DNA from: Arcobacter vandammei
Lineage (GTDB): Bacteria; Campylobacterota; Campylobacteria; Campylobacterales; Arcobacteraceae
DNA length: 64,000 nucleotides
Reading direction: 5' to 3'
Assembly: GCF_016106035.1 (NCBI RefSeq)
Contig: NZ_JADKPZ010000003.1
Coordinates: 1-64,000 of the forward strand
Shown here: positions 54,088 to 62,139 of the stretch, piece by piece
Numbering within the stretch: the stretch's first letter is position 1
How the letters are laid out: each line of letters starts with the position of its first letter
Position numbers and translations under genes: made by a program
Notes under the pieces: model-generated
Database searches by the model: none
What the model was told of the DNA's origin: nothing
The model's input: the letters and a program-made list of their open reading frames with translations, nothing else

Positions 54088-55473
54088 ATGAGTAAAGAAC
54101 AAGAATATACAAAACAGACTCCTTATCGTAAAAAACGGTATCTCGCTTATGTTATTGCTACAATATTTTCACTGTCGTTACCATTTATTCAAATAAATGG
54201 AAATCAAATTTTCTTACTATCTTTCGATAAAATGCAGTTTCACTTAATGGGGACAGCTTTTGATATGCAAGAGTTATACCTTATGCCATTTTTATTAATG
54301 CTTCTATTTTTGGGTATTTTTGCAGTTACTTCTATTGGTGGAAGAGCTTGGTGTGGATGGACATGTCCACAAACAATTTTTAGGGTAATTTATAGAGATT
54401 TAATTGAATCAACACTTTTAGGTCTTAGAAGAATTAAAAATAAACAAAAAGATCCAGATTTATCTAAAAATGAGAATAAAATTAAGAAATCTGTTGGTGT
54501 TGTTTTATGGTCTATTTTATCTTTAATTGCAGCTTCAAACTTTATGTGGTTTTTTGTACCACCTCAAGACTTTTTTGCTTACTTACAAGAACCAACAGAA
54601 CATATGTTTTTAATTGGGATTGTTCTATGTATCGCTGCATTTTTAATTTATGATGTAATTATTTTAAAAGAAGATTTCTGTGTTTATATCTGTCCATACT
54701 CAAGAGTTCAAAGTGTGTTATATGATAATAATACTTATCAAGCTATCTACTCTACAAAAAGAGGCGGAAATATCTATAATGATAAAAAAGAGAAAGTTGT
54801 TTGGAAAATAAAAGATTTACCAAATCCAGAAAATGAGTGTACAGCCTGTGAAGCCTGTGTTACAGTTTGTCCAACACATATTGATATTAGAAAAGGTTTA
54901 CAACTTGAGTGTATAAACTGTTTAGAGTGTGTAGATGCCTGTACACAAGTTATGGGGAAATTGGGAAAACCTTCACTTGTTCAATGGTCTAGTACAAATA
55001 TAACTGTAAATAATGAACCTACAAAGATGATTAGAAAAAATACTATTATGTATTTTGTGGCTCTAGCTCTTACAATAGGACTTATGTTTGTAATGAGCGG
55101 TGAAAAAGAGTATATGCTTTTAAATGTAAATAAAGATACAGAACTTTATAAGGTAAAAGAGGGGAATATTGTAACAAATAACTATTTACTACTTTTCCAA
55201 AATACTGAGTCAAAACCTCTTACTTATGAACTTGAAATTGTAGATAATCCAGATATAAAAATAACTAGATTTGAACCATTTACTTTAAGTCCTGGAAAGA
55301 TGGCTAAAAAAGTTGTAATACTTGAAACATCAAAACTTTTAGTAGATAATAATTTAAAAGATACACCAATTACTATTACATTAAAAGCCTATGCAAAAGA
55401 AGACCCAGAGAAAATAAAAGTATTTAGAAATGCTACTTTCTTCTTCCCAAGAGCTGATAAACTACAAAAATAA
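54088..55473 (+). CDS. ccoG: Cytochrome c oxidase accessory protein CcoG (FixG/RdxA)
   Basis: A 461-residue inner-membrane iron-sulfur protein that reduces copper during cbb3-oxidase assembly. Several membrane helices (landmarks IATIFSLSLPFIQI, LYLMPFLLMLLFLGIFA) precede two [4Fe-4S] motifs in CTACEACVTVCPTHID and CINCLECVDACTQVM. The early GGRAWCGWTCPQ and YICPYSRVQSV are also hallmarks. A FixG-type Ig-like domain ends it. The ATG at 54088 has AAGG upstream; an in-frame start at 54019 adds a non-conserved segment. Confidence 0.95.
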   Translation: MSKEQEYTKQTPYRKKRYLAYVIATIFSLSLPFIQINGNQIFLLSFDKMQFHLMGTAFDMQELYLMPFLLMLLFLGIFAVTSIGGRAWCGWTCPQTIFRVIYRDLIESTLLGLRRIKNKQKDPDLSKNENKIKKSVGVVLWSILSLIAASNFMWFFVPPQDFFAYLQEPTEHMFLIGIVLCIAAFLIYDVIILKEDFCVYICPYSRVQSVLYDNNTYQAIYSTKRGGNIYNDKKEKVVWKIKDLPNPENECTACEACVTVCPTHIDIRKGLQLECINCLECVDACTQVMGKLGKPSLVQWSSTNITVNNEPTKMIRKNTIMYFVALALTIGLMFVMSGEKEYMLLNVNKDTELYKVKEGNIVTNNYLLLFQNTESKPLTYELEIVDNPDIKITRFEPFTLSPGKMAKKVVILETSKLLVDNNLKDTPITITLKAYAKEDPEKIKVFRNATFFFPRADKLQK

Positions 55474-55503
55474 GATAAAGTGCCAATGGCACTCTATCTT
55501 TTT
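55472..55503 (+). terminator. Intrinsic terminator after ccoG
   Basis: AAGATAAAGTGCC pairs with GGCACTCTATCTT across a 3-base loop, a 13-base stem with one mismatch, and is followed by TTTTT. The stem begins within the ccoG stop codon. Confidence 0.8.
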
Positions 55504-55528
55504 AAATTGCTTATTATAAACTTTTAGA

Positions 55529-55534
55529 TAAAAT
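55529..55534 (+). promoter_or_regulatory. -10 box for pyrG-recJ
   Basis: TAAAAT in the context TTAGATAAAATCAC, with a leader of about 42 bases to the pyrG ATG and TGGAG near the start. Confidence 0.5.
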
Positions 55535-55582
55535 CACAGCTTATATATTTTACAAATTTAATAATTTTTATGGAGTATTTTT

Positions 55583-57199
55583 ATGACAAAATTCATTTTT
55601 GTAACGGGTGGAGTTTTAAGTTCTTTGGGGAAAGGAATAACTTCTGCTTCAATTGCTACAATATTAAAACAATCGGGCTTCAAAGTAAGTATGTTAAAAA
55701 TAGATCCATATTTAAATGTGGATCCAGGAACTATGAGTCCTCTTGAACACGGAGAAGTTTTTGTAACTGCTGATGGTGCTGAAACAGACCTTGACTTAGG
55801 AAACTATGAGAGATTTATTGATAAAACTTTAACAAAAATAAATAGTTTTACAACAGGACAAGTTTATCAAAGTGTAATTAAAAGAGAGAGAGAAGGTGGA
55901 TATTTAGGGAAAACTATCCAAGTAATTCCTCATGTTGTTGATGAGATTAAAGATAGAATTTATAGAGCATCAGATGGAAATGAATTTTTAATTATTGAAA
56001 TTGGTGGAACAGTTGGAGATATTGAAAGCTTACCATTTTTAGAAGCCATTAGATCAATCAGACACGAATTACCAAAATCAAATACTATGAATATTCATGT
56101 AAGTTTAGTTCCATTTATAAAAGCAGCAGGTGAGCTTAAAACAAAACCAACTCAACACTCTGTTCAAGAGTTAAGAAGAATTGGGATAACTCCTCATATG
56201 CTTGTATGTAGAACAGAGCAAGAGCTACCAAAAGCACTAAAAGATAAACTTGCACTTTCATGTGATATTGATAGAAATGCAGTTATTGAAGCTGGAGATG
56301 CAAAATCAATTTATCAAGTACCCCTTCACTTTATAAAAGAGGGAATTTTAACTCCATTATCTGATCATTTTAATATTAAAATTAAACCAAATATGGAGAA
56401 ATGGGATACTTTAGTTAAAAATATTTTAGTTCCACAAGATGAAGTTACTATTGCTTTTGTTGGGAAATATTTAGGACTTAAAGAGTCTTATAAATCTTTA
56501 ATTGAGGCTTTAATTCACGCAGGAGCTCACCTAAATACTAAAATAAATATTCACTGGTGTGATAGTGAAAGAATAGAAGATTTAGGTGCTTATGAAGTAA
56601 TTGGAAATGTTGATGCTATTTTAGTTGCTGGTGGATTTGGTGCAAGAGGAGTTGAAGGAAAATTAAAAGCTATTCAGTATGCAAGAGAAAATAATATAAC
56701 TTTCTTAGGAATTTGCTTAGGTATGCAGTTAAGTATAATTGAATTTGCAAGAAATGTTTTAGGTCTTGAAGATGCAAACTCTATTGAATTTAACGAAGAG
56801 ACAACAAATCCAATGATATATTTAATAGATGAATTTATGGATCAAAGTGGAAATAAACAATTAAGAACTCAAAAATCTCCAATGGGTGGGACAATGAGAT
56901 TGGGAGAGTATCCATTTACTCCACTAAAAGGTTCAAAACTTCAAAAAGCTTATGGGACTAATGATGAATATTTTGAAAGACATAGACATAGATATGAAGC
57001 AAATCCAAAATATAAAGAAGTTTTAGAAAATGCAGGAATGCTTATAAGTGGTGAGTCAAATGGACTTATTGAAGCAGTTGAGTTAAAAGATCACCCTTGG
57101 TTTGTAGGAGTTCAGTTCCATCCTGAGTTTACTTCACATTTGGAAACTCCAAATCCAATTATTTTAGAGTTTGTAAAACAGGCAAATAGCCCTAAATAA
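55583..57199 (+). CDS. pyrG: CTP synthase PyrG
   Basis: A 538-residue enzyme that makes CTP from UTP and glutamine. The synthetase domain has [20 protein letters not shown] and [20 protein letters not shown]. The glutaminase domain has [11 protein letters not shown], the nucleophile cysteine in LGICLGMQL, and FHPEFTSHL with the catalytic His and Glu. Length is standard. recJ begins at its last base. Confidence 0.97.
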   Translation: MTKFIFVTGGVLSSLGKGITSASIATILKQSGFKVSMLKIDPYLNVDPGTMSPLEHGEVFVTADGAETDLDLGNYERFIDKTLTKINSFTTGQVYQSVIKREREGGYLGKTIQVIPHVVDEIKDRIYRASDGNEFLIIEIGGTVGDIESLPFLEAIRSIRHELPKSNTMNIHVSLVPFIKAAGELKTKPTQHSVQELRRIGITPHMLVCRTEQELPKALKDKLALSCDIDRNAVIEAGDAKSIYQVPLHFIKEGILTPLSDHFNIKIKPNMEKWDTLVKNILVPQDEVTIAFVGKYLGLKESYKSLIEALIHAGAHLNTKINIHWCDSERIEDLGAYEVIGNVDAILVAGGFGARGVEGKLKAIQYARENNITFLGICLGMQLSIIEFARNVLGLEDANSIEFNEETTNPMIYLIDEFMDQSGNKQLRTQKSPMGGTMRLGEYPFTPLKGSKLQKAYGTNDEYFERHRHRYEANPKYKEVLENAGMLISGESNGLIEAVELKDHPWFVGVQFHPEFTSHLETPNPIILEFVKQANSPK

Positions 57200-58764
57200 T
57201 GTCGAAAATAACAAAAGAAAAGCTTTTTTCTATTCTAAATGCAAGGCATTTGAATAATCCTTATTCAAAACTTGCATCTATTCCAACTCCAAATAACTTT
57301 AAAGATATAGATATTGCATCAAAAAGAGTGAAACAAGCTATAGAAACTGGTGAAAAAATAACTATTGTTGGAGATTATGATGTTGATGGTGTTGTATCAA
57401 CAACTATAATGCTTGAATTCTTTGAAAGTTTGGGAGTGAAAGTAGATTATATTATTCCAAATAGATTTAATCATGGATATGGTTTATCTACTAAAATTGC
57501 AAATACAATAGATAGTGGACTTGTAATAACTGTTGATAATGGAATTAGTGCTTATGAATCTTCTTTAATTTTAAAAGAGAAAAATGTAGATTTAATTATT
57601 ACAGATCATCACACTGTTGGAGAAAAAGTTCCTCTTGCACTTGCTATTATAAATCCAAAACAAGAAGATTGTGGTTTTGAGTTTAAAGAGATTTGTGGTG
57701 CTCAAGTTGCTTGGTACTTTTGTGCTGCTATTAAAAAAGAGTTAAATGCAAATGTTGATTTAAGCTCATATCTTGACCTTTTAACTTTGGCTATTATTGC
57801 AGATATTATGCCTATGACAAGCCTTAATCACACAATGGTAAAACAAGGATTAAAAAAAATAAAAAACTCAAAAAGAGAAGCTTTTAAGTTATTAAATCAA
57901 CACTTGCAAAAAGAGATTTTAGTATCTGATGATGTAGGATTTACTATTGCTCCAAAAATAAATAGTGCAGGAAGAATGGAAGATGCCTCTTTGGCTTTGG
58001 AATTTCTACTTTCAAAGTGCCAAAATAGTGCATATGAAAGTTTGGCTGTTTTAGATGAATTAAATAATTATAGAAAAACACTTCAAGAAGATATAGCTTT
58101 AAAAGCTCAACAACAGATAAAATCTGATGATAAAGCTGTTGTTGTTTGGGGAGAAAATTGGCATGAAGGTGTTATTGGAATTGTTGCTTCAAAACTATCT
58201 AATAAGTTTAAAAGACCAGCCTTTATCTTTTCAATTACAAATGGAATAGCAAAAGGAAGTGCAAGAGCAAATTCACAAATAAGTTTATATGATTTAATCT
58301 CAAAAGCATCTTCTTTGCTTATTGGTTTTGGTGGACATAAAAATGCAGCTGGTTTAACTATGAATGCTTCCAATTTGGAAGAGTTCAAAAGTATAATAAA
58401 TAAAGAGTTAGAGCAAGTAAATGATAGCCTACACAATGAGTATATAACTTTGGGTGAATTAGATGTTTCAAGTGTAGATTTAGATTTTATATCTATTATT
58501 GAAGAGTTTGAACCTTATGGTTTAGAAAACGAAAGACCAATTTTTAGTGTTTCAAATGCAAAATTAGTTAAAACTGAACTTATAGGAAAAGACAAAAATC
58601 ATCTAAAACTTACTTTAAATAGCGATGGTTTTGTTTTTGAAGCTTTAAAGTTTTATGATAGCAACACAAAATTAAATGATAGTTTGAATTTAATAATATC
58701 TATTTCTAAAAATGAGTTTAGGGGAGTGGTTACCCCATCTTTTTTAATTCAAGAGATTTTATAA
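57199..58764 (+). CDS. recJ: Single-strand-specific exonuclease RecJ
   Basis: A 521-residue DHH exonuclease for recombination and mismatch repair. VGDYDVDGVVSTTIM, VDNGISAYE, TDHHTVGE, INPKQEDC and the DHHA1 loop GFGGHKNAAGL are intact; ARANSQISLYDLI is also typical. It ends without the longer C-terminal domain of some RecJ proteins. It overlaps pyrG by 1 base and converges on a FlgO-like gene with a 6-base overlap. Confidence 0.95.
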   Translation: MSKITKEKLFSILNARHLNNPYSKLASIPTPNNFKDIDIASKRVKQAIETGEKITIVGDYDVDGVVSTTIMLEFFESLGVKVDYIIPNRFNHGYGLSTKIANTIDSGLVITVDNGISAYESSLILKEKNVDLIITDHHTVGEKVPLALAIINPKQEDCGFEFKEICGAQVAWYFCAAIKKELNANVDLSSYLDLLTLAIIADIMPMTSLNHTMVKQGLKKIKNSKREAFKLLNQHLQKEILVSDDVGFTIAPKINSAGRMEDASLALEFLLSKCQNSAYESLAVLDELNNYRKTLQEDIALKAQQQIKSDDKAVVVWGENWHEGVIGIVASKLSNKFKRPAFIFSITNGIAKGSARANSQISLYDLISKASSLLIGFGGHKNAAGLTMNASNLEEFKSIINKELEQVNDSLHNEYITLGELDVSSVDLDFISIIEEFEPYGLENERPIFSVSNAKLVKTELIGKDKNHLKLTLNSDGFVFEALKFYDSNTKLNDSLNLIISISKNEFRGVVTPSFLIQEIL

Positions 58765-59346
58765 AACTAAATGAGGTCTAGTTGAAGGTGTGGTTTTTCT
58801 TTCCAAATTCCCTTCAAGACCTAAAATCTCATCATCTATATTTGTTCTTCCATAAGATGAACTTAAAATATTTCCTGTATTAACATCTATTAATCTTATA
58901 AAAACATTTAAAGTTTTACTAGTAATTGAGTAAGTTCCAACAGCCGCATATCTTGATTGGACTTTATTTGATAAAATTTTATTTTGCTCTCTTGTAAGAA
59001 GATTAAATCCAGTTTTTCCAATTTCAAACTCTTTTCCTAGTTCTATCTCTTTTACTATTATATTTAACGATGATAATTTATCTTTTAACATACTTGAGAG
59101 TAAAAAACCTAATTGAGATTTATTTTTTAATTTATCAAGATTTACAAAATCTGAAACCAAAACAACTTCGCCAGAACCAACATGTCTTTTGATTTTTTGA
59201 CTAGATTCATCAACCATAGCAGAGATTAAAGCATGAAAATTATTTGAACCATTTAAAGGATATTTGTAAGCACAAGAGTTGAAGCTTAAAGATAAAAGTA
59301 GTAAAACAAATATCTGTTTTACTACTTTTAAGTAGGGTTTATTCAT
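58759..59346 (-). CDS. FlgO-domain lipoprotein (second of a pair)
   Basis: A 195-residue lipoprotein. The signal ends LSFNSC, with the acylation cysteine at about C25. The FlgO-type domain follows (ALISAMVDESSQKI, VLVSDFVNLDKLKNKSQLGFLLSSMLKDKL, AAVGTYSITSKTLNVFIRLID, GNILSSSYGRT). FlgO proteins belong to the outer-membrane H-ring system of polar flagella. It is downstream of a longer paralogue with which it overlaps by 1 base. Its stop codon lies next to the recJ stop. Confidence 0.8.
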   Translation of the reverse strand: MNKPYLKVVKQIFVLLLLSLSFNSCAYKYPLNGSNNFHALISAMVDESSQKIKRHVGSGEVVLVSDFVNLDKLKNKSQLGFLLSSMLKDKLSSLNIIVKEIELGKEFEIGKTGFNLLTREQNKILSNKVQSRYAAVGTYSITSKTLNVFIRLIDVNTGNILSSSYGRTNIDDEILGLEGNLERKTTPSTRPHLVL

Positions 59347-60020
59347 TATTTCTCTCTAACTATATTTATAGTTCTTGCAGGTGGGCAATCTTTAAAAAGT
59401 GTACAATCATTTGCTAAATTGTGAAGATATGTTGATCTTGCACTTGTTATGATTTTTCCACTAATATTATCAATAATTCTAGCATTTAAAATAACTTTTC
59501 CTGCTTGTCTTGAATATGTTCCAACAACTACATAAGTATTTGGAGCTGAACTTTTTATTTCATGAGGTTTTCTTGATATAAAGTATTCACCTTTTTCATT
59601 TATAGAAACAGCCATTTGACCTCTATATTCAATTACATTAAATCCTCTATTTGATAAATCATTTATCAAACTCTCTCCTAAAACTCTTCCAAATTCTGAA
59701 GTCTCTTTTAACTGGTCTAGTCTTACAAAAGATGTAATAAGTACAGGTTTATCAGTATTAATCTTTTGATTTTGCATCAATTGAGTTGAAAGTGATGCAA
59801 TAGTTGCTTCAAGAGTTGTTTGGCTTGTTACATATTTATTCATATCATCAGCCAAATCAAGATGATTTCTTGCATCTATTACTTTGTTATACTCTTTGTT
59901 TAAGTTGCTATTACTTGTAGCATCTACCATATTTGCACTTCTATACTTGTATGAACAACCAGTAAGAATTAAAGCAACTAAAGTTGATAAAATAGCGATT
60001 TTAGAAATATTTCTAAACAT
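59346..60020 (-). CDS. FlgO-domain lipoprotein (first of a pair)
   Basis: A 224-residue lipoprotein with the lipobox LTGC at about C22. After a polar linker the FlgO-like domain has VLITSFVRLDQLKETSEFGRVLGESLINDLSNRG (about 95-128), YVVVGTYSRQAGKVILNARIID and GKIITSARST. The same three blocks occur in the downstream protein, so the genes are paralogues from a duplication. AGGGG precedes the ATG. A flagellar outer-membrane role is inferred from family. Confidence 0.82.
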   Translation of the reverse strand: MFRNISKIAILSTLVALILTGCSYKYRSANMVDATSNSNLNKEYNKVIDARNHLDLADDMNKYVTSQTTLEATIASLSTQLMQNQKINTDKPVLITSFVRLDQLKETSEFGRVLGESLINDLSNRGFNVIEYRGQMAVSINEKGEYFISRKPHEIKSSAPNTYVVVGTYSRQAGKVILNARIIDNISGKIITSARSTYLHNLANDCTLFKDCPPARTINIVREK

Positions 60021-60112
60021 TGAAAAACCCCTTTTATAAATTGTTAAGATTTTATAAAAAACTTACTTATATATCCTTGAACTAAATTTAAACATAATTT
60101 AATATAATCCAT

Positions 60113-60118
60113 AAAACG
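60113..60118 (+). promoter_or_regulatory. -10 box for the DJ-1 family gene
   Basis: TATAAT in the context TTAATATAATCC, 19 bases before the ATG at 60137, with AAGGAG between. The predicted leader is very short. Confidence 0.5.
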
Positions 60119-60136
60119 AATAAAAAAGGAGATATT

Positions 60137-60679
60137 ATGTCAAAAATTTTAGTTCCAGTAGCAAATGGTTTTGAAGAGATAGAGGCAATTTCAATTATTG
60201 ATATTTGCCGCCGTGCAGGAATAGAAGTAGTTAGTGCAGGAGTTGAAGATAAGGTTTTAACAGGTTCTCACGGTATTAAAATAGAGATGGATAAAAAAAT
60301 CACTGAAGTATCTAGTGATGATTTTAACCTGATAGCACTTCCAGGTGGTCTTCCAAATGCTTTTACACTAGCAGAAAATAGTGATGTACAAAGACTTTTA
60401 AAAGAGTTCAAAGCAAAGAATAAAAAAATAGGTGCAATTTGTGCAGCTCCTTATGCACTTCATACAGCTGATGTATTGAGTGAAAACTACACTTGTTATC
60501 CAAGTTTTGAAGAAAAAATTAAAGATGATGGATATTTCTCAAATCAAAATGTTGTTATAGATGAAAATGTAATAACTTCAAGAGGACCAGCAACAGCTAT
60601 GGAATTTGCACTTGAGATTGTAAAAGTTTTAAAAGGTGAAGAAGTTTATCAAGCTGTAAAGAGTGGACTTTTGGCTTAA
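60137..60679 (+). CDS. DJ-1/PfpI family protein (YajL-like)
   Basis: A 180-residue DJ-1 superfamily protein. The nucleophile elbow IGAICAAPYAL carries the reactive cysteine, with a partner glutamate in the opening ANGFEEIEAI. ALPGGLPNAFTLAEN and SRGPATAMEFALEIVKVL are standard. Relatives respond to oxidative or carbonyl stress, possibly as deglycases or chaperones, which is disputed. It is a single gene with AAGGAG before the ATG. Confidence 0.9.
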   Translation: MSKILVPVANGFEEIEAISIIDICRRAGIEVVSAGVEDKVLTGSHGIKIEMDKKITEVSSDDFNLIALPGGLPNAFTLAENSDVQRLLKEFKAKNKKIGAICAAPYALHTADVLSENYTCYPSFEEKIKDDGYFSNQNVVIDENVITSRGPATAMEFALEIVKVLKGEEVYQAVKSGLLA

Positions 60680-60719
60680 AATATATGAATAAGAGATAAA
60701 AGCTTCTAATAAATATCTT

Positions 60720-60935
60720 TTAAAGCTTTTCTCTTTCTATATCTTTTTTTGTATCTCTTAACTCTTCAAGAGTTGGAAAATCTCTCCAGCTACCACTTAA
60801 AGATTTTATCTCATTTACACACTTTGAGCTTAGATTTTGTTCCAAGTTCGGTCGTTTTGCACTTTGTAAATCTATATATTCTATTATATTTTCGCCATAA
60901 TCAAAAAGTTTTTCTATATCTTTAGTTTTTTTCAT
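60720..60935 (-). CDS. Small protein resembling an antitoxin tail, unknown
   Basis: A 71-residue acidic protein. The last third, SGSWRDFPTLEELRDTKKDIEREKL (about 46-71, read as a landmark), resembles the toxin-binding tails of antitoxins that pair with PIN-domain toxins (pattern W-x-DFP-x-LEE-x-R). No toxin gene lies on either side. AAGGAG precedes the ATG. An orphan antitoxin is only a suggestion. Confidence 0.55.
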   Translation of the reverse strand: MKKTKDIEKLFDYGENIIEYIDLQSAKRPNLEQNLSSKCVNEIKSLSGSWRDFPTLEELRDTKKDIEREKL

Positions 60936-60990
60936 AAATATAACTCCTTTTTAAATTTCAGAAGTATAAAGAAAAATCACTTTATTAAAA

Positions 60991-61080
60991 TTAAAACTCT
61001 TTAAAAAACTCTGAAATCTCTATTTGCAAAACATCGGAAATTTTATAAATATATTTTAAATTAGAATATAATATTACTAA
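60991..61080 (-). pseudogene. Relic of an XRE-family regulator (C-terminal end only)
   Basis: The minus strand encodes about 29 residues ending in NLKYIYKISDVLQIEISEFF-KEF and a stop at 60991-60993. This is the characteristic last helix pair of an XRE helix-turn-helix domain. The frame is closed by a stop immediately upstream (61081-61083 on the minus strand), there is no start codon and the DNA-binding half is missing. It most likely represents a decayed controller gene next to the restriction-modification cluster. Confidence 0.5.
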
Positions 61081-61185
61081 TTACTTTATTTATAAATACT
61101 TCTATAAAAGATGAAGAAGTTGAATTATGATAGTATTACGATTCAAAAAATAGTAATTTAATTTATATAAGGATATTTATAATTA

Positions 61186-62139
61186 ATGAAGAAAATAAAA
61201 GTTTTTGAAGGATTTGCTGGTTATGGTGGAGCTTCATTTGGATTAAAAAGAGCAAAAATACCTCACGAAATAATTGGTTTTTCAGAAATTGATAAATTTG
61301 CAATTGAATTATATAGTAAAAATTTTCCGAATATAAAAAGTTATGGAGATATTACACAAATCAAACCAGAAGAATTGCCTGATTTTGATTTATTTACGGG
61401 TGGTTTTCCATGTCAACCTTTTTCTCAAGTTGGATTAGGTAAAGGAGAAGAAGATACAAGAGGTACATTATTTCATAATATTTTAGAAATTTGTACAATA
61501 AAAAGACCGAAGCATGTTTTACTTGAAAATGTGAAAGGTTTAATAACAAAAAGGCATGAAAAAACTTTAAATACAATTATCAAAAAATTAGAACAATTAG
61601 GTTATCAAGTAACTTATAAACTCTTAAATTCAAAAGATTATGGAATCCCACAGAATAGAGAAAGAGTTTGGATTTATGCATTTCATGGAAAACTTGATTC
61701 AAACTTTAAATTAGAACCTAAAAAAGAAGAATTAACAACTTTTTTTAAAGATTTATTATGTCAAAATCCACCAAATCAATTATTTAAAACCCCTGAACAA
61801 ATTAAAAGACTTAAAGAATTATACAATCTTGATTTTATAGTAGAAGAATCTAGTTGTGCAGATCTTTACAATAAGAAAATAAGAACTGATGGAATAAGTA
61901 TAACTATATTAGAACCCCATCATAATAAAATGAGAGTAGTTCATCCCCCTATCAATGGAAAACTTCAAGTTAGAAATTATTCTATTCCTGAACATTACAG
62001 ACTAATGGGGTTCAAAGATGGTGAAATTGATTTTGCAAATCAGTCATATCAACAACTTTGCAAAAGAGCAGCTAATGGCTGGGATATTAACTTGGTTAGT
62101 AAACTTTTTAAAATAATATTTAAAGGTAGTCAATTATGA
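61186..62139 (+). CDS. DNA (cytosine-5)-methyltransferase
   Basis: A 317-residue C5-cytosine methyltransferase. Motif I is FEGFAGYGGASFGL (8-20); the catalytic cysteine is C76 in GGFPCQPFSQVG; motif VI is LLENVKGL (113-119, with E114); motif VIII is YGIPQNRERV (152-161). The target-recognition region (about 175-255) is short. Motif IX is present (RLMGFKDGE), while motif X reads RAANGWDINLV rather than the common GNSV form. The protein would protect DNA from the nuclease genes that follow, with a 4-base overlap to the next gene. Confidence 0.92.
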   Translation: MKKIKVFEGFAGYGGASFGLKRAKIPHEIIGFSEIDKFAIELYSKNFPNIKSYGDITQIKPEELPDFDLFTGGFPCQPFSQVGLGKGEEDTRGTLFHNILEICTIKRPKHVLLENVKGLITKRHEKTLNTIIKKLEQLGYQVTYKLLNSKDYGIPQNRERVWIYAFHGKLDSNFKLEPKKEELTTFFKDLLCQNPPNQLFKTPEQIKRLKELYNLDFIVEESSCADLYNKKIRTDGISITILEPHHNKMRVVHPPINGKLQVRNYSIPEHYRLMGFKDGEIDFANQSYQQLCKRAANGWDINLVSKLFKIIFKGSQL

